From the NCBI GenBank assembly GCA_002077065.1, contig NAJO01000003.1, positions 744,001 to 808,000 on the forward strand: a stretch of 64,000 nucleotides of DNA, read 5' to 3'. The translations under genes were made by a program, and so were the position numbers. Shown here in pieces: positions 31,248 through 42,452 of this stretch (the first letter of the stretch is position 1; the number at the start of each line of letters is the position of its first letter). The stretch is from Cryoendolithus antarcticus. Taxonomy: Eukaryota > Ascomycota > Dothideomycetes > Cladosporiales > Cladosporiaceae. The notes under the pieces are model-generated. The model was not told the DNA's origin, did not search any database, and saw nothing but the letters and a program-made list of their open reading frames with translations.

Positions 31248-33167
31248 ATGGCTGACTCGAACGCCGATATGACGGAGAAGTCTAACGCGCAGATGCGACA
31301 GCAGAGCGCAATCAGTAGTCGCGGTCAGCAGCAAGAGCTGAATGAGAAGACTGATGCGCAGGTGCGCCAACAGAGTGCCGCCAGCAATCTTGGTGAGAGG
31401 CGCAAGCTAGAAGAGGAGAATTGCTACGAGTCGACTGCCTTTGCCTTTGACAATTGGAAGAAATGGCTCATCCTGACTGCGGTCTTCTACTGCCAAATCA
31501 GTATGAATTTCAATGCAGCCATCTACGCCAACGGTGTTCCAGTAAGTCGCGACTTGCATACTTGAGCGTCACTTAGCATGCTAATGCGATGTACAGGGCA
31601 TGGCCGAGGATTTTGGCGAAACCGAGAATACTATCCGTCTCGGTCAGATGGCCTTCCTCCTAGCGTACGCCTTCGGCTGCGAACTTTGGGCACCATGGTC
31701 TGAAGAGCTCGGTCGCTTCTGGGTCCTGCAAGCCTCGCTTTTCCTCGTGAACATCTTCCAGCTGCCTTGCATGTTCGCCACGAACTTCTCGACTGTTCTA
31801 GCTGCTCGTATCCTCGGCGGACTTTCCTCGGCGGGTGGTAGTGTTACGCTCGGTATCGTCGCGGACATGTTTGAGCCAATGGACCAGCAGTACGCCGTTC
31901 TGTACATCTCTTACGCTTCTTGCGCTGGTTCCGTTATCGCACCGATCGCTGGCGGTTTCGTTGAGGCTTATCTTTCCTGGCAGTGGGTCTTCTATCTTCA
32001 GCTCATTCTGGGCGTTGTCGCGCAGACTGCGCACTACTTTGTCGTGCCCGAGACCCGTAGCAGTGTCATGCTCGATAAGACAGCTCGACGGCGGCGCAAA
32101 GCAGGTATCGCTCAGAAGCCAGGAAGCGAGCCCTCCGACATGACACTCTTCGGTCCCAACGAGTTCAAGGGCAACTTTCTCGAGCGCACTGACTTCAAGG
32201 AGTGCCGAGACCTCATGTGGCGTCCTTATCACTTTCTACTCACGGAGCCTATCGTCGCCTTCTTGTCGCTTTTAAGTGGCTTCAGCGATGCCCTCATCTT
32301 CACAGGTCTCAACAGCTTCGGCATGGTGCTGACGCTTTGGGGCTTTGGTGCAGTCCCTACGGGTCTGAGCTTCTTCTCGTAAGTCATCTCAATCACATGC
32401 TAGCCCGCGTGTGTCCAGCTAAGATCTTCTTCTCCAGTCTGCTCCTCGGCTACACTCTCGGCGCGGTCTTCTTCATCCCCTTCTTCCGTCGCAACACCAA
32501 GGCCATCGAGCGTGGCAACGGGCAGCTGTCCGCCATAAAACCAGAAGCTCGCCTGTTACCACTTCTCTTCACGTCCGTGCTCCTCCCTCTAGGTCTTCTC
32601 GGCTTCGGTTTCTCCGCGCTTGGTCCTCCACTGGTCCCACACTGGATCATCCCTCAAGTCTTCATCGTCCTGATCGGCATCGCGAATCTGGCTATTTACG
32701 TGGCCACGATAGACTACATGGTCGCCGCCTACGGCGCCTACTGTGCCTCAGCCACGGGAGGAAACGGCTTCTGCCGTGACTTCCTTGCCGGTATCGCAGC
32801 ACTCTACGTCAATCCGCTGTACTCCAACATCATGCCTGGCACAAAGTGGCAACTGGTCATCCCTACCCTGATCCTGTGTCTTCCAGCTATTCTGCTGGTG
32901 ATCCCAGTCTTCATCTTCTGGCAGTGGGGTGAGTGGTTCCGAAAGCGCTCTAAGTTCGCGGAGAGTATCGCGAAGGAACGGGAGGAGAAGAAGCCGGCGC
33001 GGGATGAGGCTGTTATCAAGTCCAGGGATGTTTCGCGCATGGGTACTGCGTTGAACTCGCCAGTTGGGAGCCGTCGGCCGAGTGTGGACTTGGGGCTTTT
33101 AGATCAAGTTCTGGGGAGGGGAGTCTTGGGAAGGCATGCTATTGTGCAGCTTGGGAAGGCGAGCTGA
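31248..33167 (+). CDS. MFS transporter, DHA1/polyamine-type (3 exons)
   Basis: Join 31248..31541, 31597..32378 and 32438..33167, 601 aa; introns are 55 and 59 bp with GTAAGT donors. The cytosolic N-terminus contains a two-fold 22-residue repeat (around NAQMRQQSAISS and DAQVRQQSAASN). Twelve membrane segments begin at NWKKWLILTAVFYCQISMNF. Helices 4-5 (AARILGGLSSAGGSVTLGIVADMF) and the PETR motif place it in the DHA1 drug:H+/polyamine group. The tail is basic and Ser-rich. The substrate is unknown. A donor/acceptor pair (33199-33245) lies just past the stop and may be a 3'-UTR intron. Confidence 0.92.
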
Positions 33168-33245
33168 AGGAGACAGGCTTACAATCTCTCGAGTGACGGT
33201 AAGTTGTTCTTTGCTTGGGCACCGACGAGTACTGACATAGCGTAG

Positions 33246-33380
33246 GTGACTGACGTTCCCCACACGGCGATGGACTCCGTCAGTCATGGGTTGAACTCGG
33301 TAGGCAATGGGATATCTGCTCTGCCGTGGTGCGGTCGCATGGTCACAGGAGCTGGACGAGTGGGACTCGCGATCATGATG
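33246..33380 (+). other. Possible small spliced ORF or 3'-UTR exon
   Basis: A 47-bp intron-like element at 33199-33245 (GTAAGT, branch TACTGAC, acceptor GCGTAG) precedes an ATG at about 33264. That ATG opens MDSVSHGLNSVGNGISALPW and a Gly-rich continuation up to a donor-like GTACGT. It could be a small separate gene, or the 3' UTR of the transporter. No family is recognised. Confidence 0.3.
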
Positions 33381-33467
33381 GGTACGTTATGCCCTGTGTA
33401 TGTTTATAGATATCTAGCTGTCTATCCTACGTTGATTCAATCACTCAGTCCAATCGCTCACCCTCCA

Positions 33468-34235
33468 TCATCCCTTGCCACCTTCACTACCTGCCCTTTC
33501 GCACTTCCAAGCCCATACACTCCACTCATATGGCGCTTCCTCATCCCAGCTCGGGTCGTCTCCTTGACGTTGGCCCTCCTTCACACAATTCAGCCCAGAT
33601 TCACCCAGGCTATCCCACAGGTCCCTGATAATGTCCAAATACGCCATTCGTAGCGGATAGCAGAGGACGAATCTGGCGTCTGCAGTCCGAGCGAGCCATG
33701 TAGTGACGGTAGAAGACAGCAGAGCGGGATGATCCGGATCGTACACCGTGTCTGCTGCTAGGATCACGGGAAACTTGTGAGAGTCCAGAATGATGGATGA
33801 GACAGCACAAACGCCATCAGGGGAGTAAACCGTCAGGCTCGACGGATCCGTCCAGTCTAGCATCCCAGTTTGCAGCTCCAGTCCAGCTTTGGAGAGGACA
33901 GGCGCGTTGACAGATATGTTTGCGGCGACACCAGGTAGTATCGTCGGAAGATCCGTAAGGATCGCATTTTGCTTCAGCAGTAACGACGCTGATATACCTA
34001 CAAGGCCAGTTCCGGCACCGAGCTCGAGGATTGGAGAATGCTGCAGATGTTCATGGTCAGATGGGGCTGAGATGTCGAGAGTATGTAATTCGTTCGCGAG
34101 AATGTATGAGGCCCCCCAGGTTGAGAGAGGGAGGTTATCGGATGTCACGCCTGGAGGCTCTGCAATCTTGATGCCAATTGGAGGTTCACCGCGCGCGAGT
34201 GTGATGTCGAGTGTCTGGCCGTGCTTATTGGCCAT
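33468..34235 (-). CDS. METTL21-type lysine methyltransferase
   Basis: Single exon, 255 aa. The SAM-binding motif ILELGAGTGLVGISAS is preceded by the family's LPLSTWGASYILANEL (W-x-x-[AS]). AILTDLP is the beta2 acidic position, and VILAADTVYDPDHPALL supplies the DxxY-like catalytic motif of the PF10294 group. The length suits the family core; yeast EFM2, which methylates elongation factor 2, has a long extra N-terminus that is absent here. I therefore assign the family, and EF2 or another translation factor as substrate is inference. It ends close to the convergent MFS gene. Confidence 0.87.
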   Translation of the reverse strand: MANKHGQTLDITLARGEPPIGIKIAEPPGVTSDNLPLSTWGASYILANELHTLDISAPSDHEHLQHSPILELGAGTGLVGISASLLLKQNAILTDLPTILPGVAANISVNAPVLSKAGLELQTGMLDWTDPSSLTVYSPDGVCAVSSIILDSHKFPVILAADTVYDPDHPALLSSTVTTWLARTADARFVLCYPLRMAYLDIIRDLWDSLGESGLNCVKEGQRQGDDPSWDEEAPYEWSVWAWKCERAGSEGGKG

Positions 34236-35519
34236 TAGTTGAGCGGTAAGAGTGGGCGGTGTGATCTGATGGTGTCGCTGCCGATCTTTGCAGAGCGGAA
34301 ACTTTCCGATGGGGGTCGGAAGTTAATCACGACGCGATTGGCGATTGACCTTGATGGCTTCACATATTACGCAGCATATATTTGATCACACCTACATGAG
34401 GACCGGTGAATGGCCGGATGGCTTTCGTTGTAGCGACGAGCAAGACGTCCAGCGCTCCTTCCTCGACTACCCAGGCGTGCAACGCCTCAAGCTCCCTCGA
34501 GTCGACCCGAGTTGACTTGACGCATGGATGGTGTACCCTACCCACGATCTTTCGTTGCATCTCAACAAATCAAGGACCCTATCCGATAATCTAGGTACTG
34601 CAATGCTGCTTGCAGTGTAGCTTCGCCCGCTCCAAATCACTGCGATCTGGCCATGTCTTAGCTGCTAAGCAGGATCAGCAGCGGCTTCAAAGGAGCCGAA
34701 CATCCACGTTACTCCTCGAACAGAGGCACGATTCTGATCCAGCATGACATCGCTGACGCCTCGGCTGATCCTCAAGGGCGGTCTGCGACGAGGGCTGGGG
34801 CCGGAACAACAAGTGACAGCACCGCGAGCGCACCGCTCTCGACCGGAACTTGTGTGAGGAATTGGCAGCATGCCATTTTCATCGGTTACCCTCGAGCGAC
34901 ATGCCATACGTCTCCACCCTTGGTCGTGTGTCATTCCACGGCCCCGGTATGCTAGATACGTGGTACTCAATACTTCAAGGATTCTCTCAGCCTAGAGGTC
35001 GTTACCTCGCGGGACCGACAAACTGTGACGCGATGTACAGCGATCCTTCATCGCATCAGGGGCCTGGGTGCGTCGCTGTTGCTGCAGGATCGAGTGCGAT
35101 GTACACAGTGTCTGATAAGCCTTAACATCATCAAGGGTGTAAGCCTCAATTTCCTTGGCATCAGGAGAAAATGAGGTATGAGGGGTGCCTGAAGGGGCCG
35201 AAGTCGACCACAGCTACCCCAATAATACGCTTGTTTGAGATGCGATGATCCTTGCGGAAGATGGGTGAAGTGGGCACTGTTTTGCGAAGCAAAGCGCATC
35301 GCGTACCCCTCGGGCTTGAGAAGTACCCCGCCTATGTGAACTCACGTCAGTGAAGCGGGCACATGGGCCAGATCATAAAGACCACCTTCAATCGCGAGGA
35401 TCCTGATCTTCTTGCTTGTAAGTGTCCGTACCACCTGAAAGCTGTACATATTCGAGTTTCAGACTTCCCCGTGAATTGCATACATTCGATTGCTGAGATT
35501 CCAACCAAGCAACTCCACA
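34236..35519. other. Divergent intergenic region, methyltransferase / cyclase
   Basis: A 1.3-kb gap. A 66-codon minus ORF with ATG 34560 (MQRKIVGRVHHPCVKSTRVD...) is the only frame with coding-like composition. It has no recognised family and I do not call it a gene. Confidence 0.45.
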
Positions 35520-36655
35520 ATGTCAAAGGTTCCAGACTGGGATGATCTCCCCGAGGTCAAAGGTATGCCTAAAGGTAAGGGAGCTTGAGTATCTTGCTAT
35601 AGACCCCGACGAACTTATTGACCTGGTTTCATAGGCTGTGCCTGGGGTGTCTTCGACAAAGATGGCAAGAAAGATGTCTATGGCACACTCAATCTGCTCA
35701 CTCCGGAGATCATCAAGTCCGCCTACTCAGAGCTCAAGGACGGTGTCTCAGTCTCACTCAACTGGCCAATTGGCGCGATCGAGACTCCTGGTTTCAGTCG
35801 CAAAGGTCTGGTCCACAAGGTCATCAGCTTCGTTGACATGCCACTGGCTGCTCACGCCTACGACGACGAGATCGAGTTCAACACGCAATGTAGCAGTCAG
35901 TGGGACAGCTTGTGCCACTTCCACCATCAGGAAAGCAAGTCTGGCTACAACGGCGTGCAGACCAGCGTCGAAGCTTTGACTCAGACCTACGGCAACGAAG
36001 ACAAGGAGCAGAAGCTCCCGACGCTCAACCACTGGCATAAGCGTGGTGGTCTCGTGGCTCGAGGTGTCTTTATCGACTTCAAACGCTATGCTGACGAGGA
36101 GGGACGGTCCTTCAACCCTTACAACGATGATAAAATCACCGTCCAGGACATCGAGGCCATTGCCAAGAAGCAAGGCGTCGAGTTCAAGAAGGGTGACGTG
36201 ATCATCATACGCTCTGGCTTCACGGAGGGTCTCACTGGCGTATCCGCGCAGAAGCAAGGCGAGCTCATGGGCTCGCACCGTACATGTGGTGTCACTGGCG
36301 ATGAGGCGACTGCGAAGTGGTTCTGGAATAAGCACTGTAAGCATTTGGTGGTTCCCTTTCCCCTTCACAGCTCTGCTCACAAGTCATTACAGTCGCCGCC
36401 GTAGCAGGTGACATGATCGCTTTCGAGCATGTCCCACCCAGGCGACCAGACGGTAGCGAAGGCCAAATATCGGAGCTTGTGCTGCATCAGTACTTCCTTG
36501 CTCTCTTCGGCATGCCAATTGGTGAGCTCTGGGATCTCAAGGCGCTGTCGGAGAAGTGTAAGGAGCTGGGGAGGTACAGCTTCTTGCTGACCAGTGTGCC
36601 ATTGAACGTGCCAGGTGGTATTGGATCGCCGCCAAATGCGCTGGCCGTATTCTAG
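35520..36655 (+). CDS. Cyclase-family (PF04199) hydrolase (3 exons)
   Basis: Join 35520..35574, 35635..36336 and 36393..36655, 339 aa; introns are 60 and 56 bp. The fold is that of the kynurenine-formamidase-like 'cyclase' family. VSLNWPIG is the strand after the entry helix. SSQWDSLCHFHH replaces the bacterial HxGTHxDxPxH metal motif, keeping Asp and His as in fungal members. RGVFIDF, GDVIIIRSGF and the final LTSVPLNVPGGIGSPPNA are typical of the fungal clade. It probably hydrolyses an amide or lactone of a small acid; the true substrate is unknown. Loss of the first His of the bacterial motif means a single bound metal cannot be assumed. Confidence 0.9.
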
Positions 36656-37330
36656 GGTGATGCGTATTCAGTTGGCAATAGTCAATAGCCATGGAGTGAG
36701 TATGAACAGATTGAACAGCTTAGGTCGATTATTTTTACGCCACGCTTGCACTTCACTGGGTCGTACCTTCCCTCTCTGCCGTCACCAACTCCTTCTTACA
36801 CCTTCCCCTGCTCGTCGCTAACCCCGCTGCTATGAGCTGATTGGTTCATGTTGATTCTGCGCTAGTGTACGTCGACGGAGAATGGTTTCCGGCTCGTATT
36901 CTTGATGCATCAAGATTACACTTTCGCAGCATGCCGATCTGCGAACACAAAATGAAATGCGATGGTAGGAGTGACTACGTCGACAACGCCTCGCTCCCGT
37001 TGCGACCTACCGACATTGCCCAAGAGCAAATGCAGTCTCCTAGCAACGGAGTGCATTGCGGAGTGGTTGGCCGCGAGAGAGCATCGTTTCATAGATGTTC
37101 TGGATCAAAGGCGGCAGCGTTGGGCCATGCCTCACCCTGCCTTTTATATTCTCGTCCGTAGCTTGACCGCTAAGATCATCTGCCTTAGGCTTGTCTACTC
37201 ATGGAGGCCCTGGTCTGTGATCAATGACTCGAAACACTTCTTACATTACATATATGCTACCTTTACATTGAACGCAGAATCGCTTGTCCACTTTCGCCTC
37301 GCATGTAGGAAACCTCCTTCACATCACTTA
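36656..37330. other. Convergent intergenic gap
   Basis: A 0.67-kb gap between convergent genes; no recognisable gene. Confidence 0.55.
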
Positions 37331-39087
37331 CTATTCAGCAGCCGCCACCGGCTTATTCAACTTCCTTGGCTTCTTCCTCTCAACTGGCGGCGTCGCAGTC
37401 CCATTCGCGTCGCCCTCAGCCTTAGCGGGCTCCGCAGTCTTCTTCGGCTCAGCAGCTTTCGCCGGCGTAGCAGCGGGCTTAGCAGGCGCAGGCTTCTTCT
37501 TCGGCGCCGGCGTAGCTTCAGTCTTGGCTTGACTGGTCTTGCCAGCAGCAGGCGCGGGTTTCTTGACAGGTGCCTTCTTGGGCGCAGGTTTCTTGGATGG
37601 TGTCGAGCCGACGCGAGACTTGTCATCGTCGCCTAGATCACCGGTGGCGACTGTTGACGGCGGACCTGGGCGTTGGGAGGATCCGAGCTTGCGAGGTGTA
37701 GGGCGCTTTTTCGGCACTTGACGCTTCAGCGCTGTGGCTGCGTCTTCGCTGTCTTCGACGATGAAGCTAGCGTCCGTGATGTCTTTACCATTGATGCCGT
37801 TGACATCGTTGGGGCAGGCGCTCATTACGACGACGATATCGCGCTCGGCCTTCAGTCGCACAAAGTCGCCTTCGCTAGACTTGGGTCCTTCGAATGAGAT
37901 ATCGCCAGTGTTCGTCCACGGGATGTTCATGAAGAGGTTCAGGGGTGCAGGGACGCTGTTGATGGTCACGTCTGCGCCGACGCCCTTGGCACCTTTGAGT
38001 CCTGCGCGCTCGTTGAGCTCTTTCAGCGCGAGGACGAGGTTTTCAGCACAAGAGGAGTGCTCCTCCCACTTCTCAACACCCAATCCCTTATACCTGTGCG
38101 GGTCACAAGCCGGGATCAGCGTATCATGCACACCAGCACCGCTGTCCTCAATGATCGTCAATATCGGCTCCCTCAAATTCGACACTAGAGTATCGTTCAC
38201 TCGAGGAACCATGTGCAGCGTCGCGGCGCGCGAGTGCGACATGCTCATAAACTCCATGGCAGGTTGTTCCTGCTGCATGGAGCTGTAGGCTTTGTAGCCA
38301 GCATAGGCGACGCCACCGTAGCCGGATCCCGTGAAAGCTGCCATTCCTAGTAAGCGTTGTAGTGCCGATGATCGGCGCTGGGTTTACGTACCACTCATAC
38401 CGGCCGCGCCGACGGGAGTCTTGGAGAAGTCTGTCAATTGCTCGATGTAGGACTTGTTAGGGTCGCGCTTGTGCTGCTGAAATTGTTAGTGACCAGAAGA
38501 TATATTAAGATCAGAGTACCAACCAAGCCTGAGAAAGATGACACAGTATCGCCAGCGGACTTGGGGATGTAGTTGCTGAACCCTTGTCCAGTCGGAAAGT
38601 AGGAGCTCCACGTTTTCGAGTCCTTCTGCTGCTGTGTCTGACCTTTCTCACCACCTCCAGCTTTCTTGCTGGACCAAGTAGGGACGGAAGGAACGTAAGA
38701 CGACCATCCTGCCTTCTTGGGCGTCTCTTTGCTTCCATCCTCACCCTTCGCGGCGATACCCTCACGAGTCGCTTTCTCTGCTTCCTCCTGACTGGGCAGA
38801 TCGTTGGCGCCCTTCTTCGACTTCTTCGGCGTCTCCTTGGGCTTCTCTTCCTCTTTCTTCTCGGGTTGCTGCTCCTTCTCGGGCTTCGCGTCCTTCTTCT
38901 CGTCTTTCTTCTCTTCCTTCTCAGGCTTCTTCTCAGGCTCAGCCTTCTTTTCCTCTGGCTTCGGCAAAGCGAATGCCCAAGTATCGACTACTTGTGTTCC
39001 AGTCTTGTTGATGATCTTGATCACTTGGCCGGCAGGCACGAATGTCGCGACTCCATGTCTTGCGGGGATGGTCTGGAGTTCCGGCAT
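37331..39087 (-). CDS. DUF1989 protein with a ~200-residue charged insertion (3 exons)
   Basis: Complement of join(37331..38346, 38392..38476, 38524..39087), 554 aa; introns are 45 and 47 bp. The N-terminus TIPARHGVATFVPAGQ and TGTQVVDTWAF starts a DUF1989 fold. The fold resumes only near residue 246 with EFMSMSHSRAA, then DTLIPACDPHRY, SSCAENL, NLFMNIPW and MSACPND. Between them lies a Lys/Glu-rich stretch (KPEKKPEKEEKKDEKKD), a Trp/Ser-rich segment and a Gly/Tyr segment. The C-terminal tail (about 130 aa) is Lys/Pro/Ala-rich. Bacterial relatives are urea-carboxylase-associated proteins, some shown to be carboxyguanidine deiminases. Activity here is unknown. The acceptor of the intron at 38477 is a CAGCAG tandem, so one Gln may be optional. 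Confidence 0.85.
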
Positions 39088-39696
39088 CTTGTGCGAGTCT
39101 GAAGCTGGACACACAGAACAGTTCAATGGAAGTGTAAGAAAACGGCCCTTAGCCAATGATCTGATTTACAACTCGGTCTCAATCGCGTCCTGCGCGTCGA
39201 GGGATACAAGTATCTGCGCCTCATCATCAATCTCGCGACGTCATACCGAGTGGCTGGAACGGCACTAAGCAACCTGGCAGCGATCTGGATGACTTCCTTG
39301 GCATGTTGACGAGCTCGAAAGCGGAGGAGACTCCATGGCGGTCATGAGCGCGAAAACCCACGTTCGTCGCGCGTGTGAGAGGCGCATTATCCTTGGGCTT
39401 CACTTCCTCCCGAGGTTGTGTTCGGAAGGCACGAGCAACGATAGGCGCCCATTACGGCAAGCACGCCCTGCTGAACGGCATCAGTTGCGGGCAAGGTATC
39501 CGACGCTTCGCAAATCGACCAGACCGTAGGGCAATGCGTTAGCCTTTCCCCTGCTGCCAGACTGCCAGTGATGTCTTAGCTGAGAATGCAAGCTCCATGC
39601 TATCACGCCAGTAGAAGCCATTGGGGCCAAAGCATCGTCGAGACGGCAACATTCACGAAAGCTCAGGTATGACGACATTGATCTCCAGGTATCTTC
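39088..39696. other. Divergent intergenic region, DUF1989 / wax-synthase-like gene
   Basis: A 0.6-kb gap between divergent starts, without recognisable genes. Confidence 0.5.
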
Positions 39697-41166
39697 ATGT
39701 TCAGCTTAACGGTCTCCTTTCACTTCCAATTCCAGTCAGTCGTCGGGGAGCTCACTCAGTGCGCGATGGTGGACTTCTCCTACACATATCTCGTGCGGCA
39801 TATTGTGCCTGGGCCTCAGTCATTCTCCTACTTCGTACCGCATATCCTTACTCCTCTGTCGTTGTTCATACCGCGGACAGTGCTATCAAGGAGGCAGAGT
39901 ATTGCGATATTTCTGCCAATCATCCTTCTCTCGACGTTGCACGCATGGGCTGTCATGGACGGGGTCGATGTGATTAGCGTCAACGCGGTCCTGATTGCAT
40001 TACTTTTCCTGCTGTTGAAGGACCCTCATACGCAGTTCAAGCTTATCGTCCGAAACGGGCGGGAGCGAACGAGTGCTCAGCAGTCATCCGCAGGAGATTC
40101 GTTACAAGAAGAGACAGCCCTACTCTCGCCCTCTGACGATGCTCCGCCTCCCTCAACTCCGAGCAAACCCAGTGCCTACAGGACTCAAGCTTACCCACCT
40201 AACCTGCGCGAACGACTCCCGTGGGTCAACATGCTCCTAATATCCATCCGCTTCAACGATTGGCTAATCGCCATATCGTCTCACGATCGCACGCAACCCC
40301 AACCCCCGGCCTTCCAAACACGCCGTCAGTTCTTCCTCCAAGCCCTTTTAAGCTCAGTCCGTGGCCTCCTCACCATAGACCTCACGCACGCGTACATGAC
40401 GACAGACGCGTACTTCACCGACCCGAACATCTCGCTCTACTCTCCACTCCCGTTTGCCTCAGTCTCTGGAATCGCAGCAATGGGTATCCGATCAACGGTC
40501 CTCGGAGCCCAGATCTGGGCCGCCCTAAGCCAACTCTTCTACCTCTTCGCCACTCTCCCAGTCGGCTTGAATGCCCTCGGACTGCTAGACAATCTCTGGT
40601 CACCACACACGTGGGGTGCTTACTACGGTCCGGCTTCAGCAATTTTCACCCATGGCCTTCGAGGCTTCTGGGGCAAGTACTGGCATCAGACGATGCGGAT
40701 CACGACTTCCGCACCGGGCTACGCGCTGGCAGATGTGCTTGGACAGAAGGGCAGGGAGTGGAAACGATACGCCGTTATTAGTCTTGTGGCCTTTGGCTGC
40801 AGCGGAGTCGTGCACATGGGCCTCGTGCCTGCTGAGCCATTGTGGGCGACTGTGTCGCCGAATCGATTGAGACTGTACATGGGGCTGTTCTTCTGGGTGC
40901 AGCCTGTGGGGATGTTGGGGGAGATGTTCGAGGAATCTCTGTGGACTATGAGTACGGGGAGGGAGGTATGGGAGAGAGGGTGGATGTATAAGGTGAGGTT
41001 AGTAGGGACGGGCATGTCGGTGCTTCTGTGGTTTATGGCATGTCTGCCACTCATTGGGGAAGTGGGAAGGCAATTGGGTTGGTTCAAATTCTCGATTTTG
41101 CCTGTAAGTCTGTGGCAGGGGCTGAGAGGGGAAGGCTGGCTTACCTGGCCGATCCTACAGAAATGA
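39697..41166 (+). CDS. Wax-synthase-like MBOAT acyltransferase
   Basis: Single exon, 489 aa from ATG 39697. A start at Met24 (MVDFSYTYLV, 39766) gives 466 aa and fits the family's N-terminus better. Eight or more hydrophobic segments are visible. The signature FWGKYWHQTMR (around residue 328) matches the FWGRRWHQ motif of fungal wax-synthase-domain proteins (PF13813), with the catalytic His in CSGVVHMG downstream. A hydrophilic Ser/Pro loop (about 120-170) separates the first helices from the core. Such ER proteins acylate alcohols or terpenoid and polyketide hydroxyls. No biosynthetic cluster surrounds it. Confidence 0.85.
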   Translation: MFSLTVSFHFQFQSVVGELTQCAMVDFSYTYLVRHIVPGPQSFSYFVPHILTPLSLFIPRTVLSRRQSIAIFLPIILLSTLHAWAVMDGVDVISVNAVLIALLFLLLKDPHTQFKLIVRNGRERTSAQQSSAGDSLQEETALLSPSDDAPPPSTPSKPSAYRTQAYPPNLRERLPWVNMLLISIRFNDWLIAISSHDRTQPQPPAFQTRRQFFLQALLSSVRGLLTIDLTHAYMTTDAYFTDPNISLYSPLPFASVSGIAAMGIRSTVLGAQIWAALSQLFYLFATLPVGLNALGLLDNLWSPHTWGAYYGPASAIFTHGLRGFWGKYWHQTMRITTSAPGYALADVLGQKGREWKRYAVISLVAFGCSGVVHMGLVPAEPLWATVSPNRLRLYMGLFFWVQPVGMLGEMFEESLWTMSTGREVWERGWMYKVRLVGTGMSVLLWFMACLPLIGEVGRQLGWFKFSILPVSLWQGLRGEGWLTWPILQK

Positions 41167-42452
41167 AGGGTGTCGTCCGCTTTCATGCATATCCCTGCGC
41201 GAGTCTTGTAATCGGCACTCCCGAATCTCCACTATATGCATGAAGCATCAATGCAAGTCTCACGTCAGCACACAAACAAGCAGCATCTCGAAGTAAGGGA
41301 CGACAGATGCACGATCCCGCCACTTCACTCGCTGCACTTGCACTCGCGGGTCCTCGCACGAGCGCACGCAAGCACCCGGCGTGACACGCGCGTGGTGCAA
41401 AGCTGTGGTGTCTCGCGGGTAGAGTGCCTCGATGATAGGACGCGGTATCAAGGCAGCGTGAGGTTGTGCGACCTTGACCCTGTCATCGAAGGCGAAGTTT
41501 TCATGCTGCATGGGGTCGGATGAAGCCCGCTATGTTGTCGGTGTAGAGGCGCTATCGAGTTGTCATGTGAGCGACGTAGTTTGTCGAGCTTAAAATGCAG
41601 GTCTGCGATGTCGTGCAGGAGCCCGTCGATATGTGGAAGATGGATCAGGTCAAGAGCGTTATCTCAGTCGATGGTCGAGGATTGGAAGTCACGTGTGCTC
41701 AGCGAGAACACACGAGCCAAATGGGGCATCCCGGCTCCACATCTGCCCCGCTTTAATTTTCCTCCGAAGGTGTCTCACCTGGACTTTGAGACTGCGAGAC
41801 TTCTCGTGGCAAGAACAAGCGTCGGATTTCGACTTCACTTCGAGAATGTGTGAAAATGGAATGTAGATCTGTGTAGGTGACCCATATCTATCCTGTGCTC
41901 AGTAGGGCAGACATGTCCGAAGTGTAAGTACAAATATGGCGTGCTGACTCTGCAATGCTACGCTGGCCGTCTCGTCTCGTGCTGGCCCCGGATTGGCTGG
42001 GGACGTGGTGGGCTGGTTAGCTGCATACTGCATTACTCTGCTGCTGCATGACCAGACCGCTCTTTGCTTTTGCCCACGCCAGACCCGCGCGCTGCAGGAA
42101 GCGTAGCGTCGCAGCCAAGTGCTGCCACTTGCTGCTGCGACACTCACCGCCCCCATCGACTCCTCTACCACAATCGTCCGGATTACCCATTCTGCGCTTC
42201 GTCACACGGCGGTGAGCGATAGCAGTAACTCTCACTTTCCCCAACTGTGCACAAAGCCAGTTTTGCGCATAGCACCGACCCATACTGCGGATCGTCAGCG
42301 TACCCATCCATTGCTATCGCCAATCGCCATAGCCTCGAACACGCTGCGCTGCCCTCCACGGCGCTCTCTGCGACTGTGGTCCGCGCCGTAGCCGCTTACC
42401 CCATCCGCAGCACCAGCTGCCCACACACTCTATATTGTCTGGCGTGCGCGCC
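41167..42452. other. Upstream region of the zinc-cluster gene
   Basis: A 1.3-kb gap. Long regulatory or 5'-leader sequence is expected upstream of a fungal transcription factor gene; no gene is recognised. Confidence 0.5.

Noticed and set aside
34360..34560. 66-codon minus ORF upstream of the methyltransferase
   Set aside because: Coding-like composition but no recognised domain and no supporting neighbour.
35754..36380. 208-codon antisense open frame over the cyclase gene
   Set aside because: Its frame mirrors the codon pattern of exon 2 of a well-supported hydrolase; no family resemblance of its own.
38804..39268. Phe/Ser-rich plus-strand frame opposite the DUF1989 insertion
   Set aside because: Complement of the Lys/Glu-rich repeat codons; its composition mimics a membrane protein by chance.
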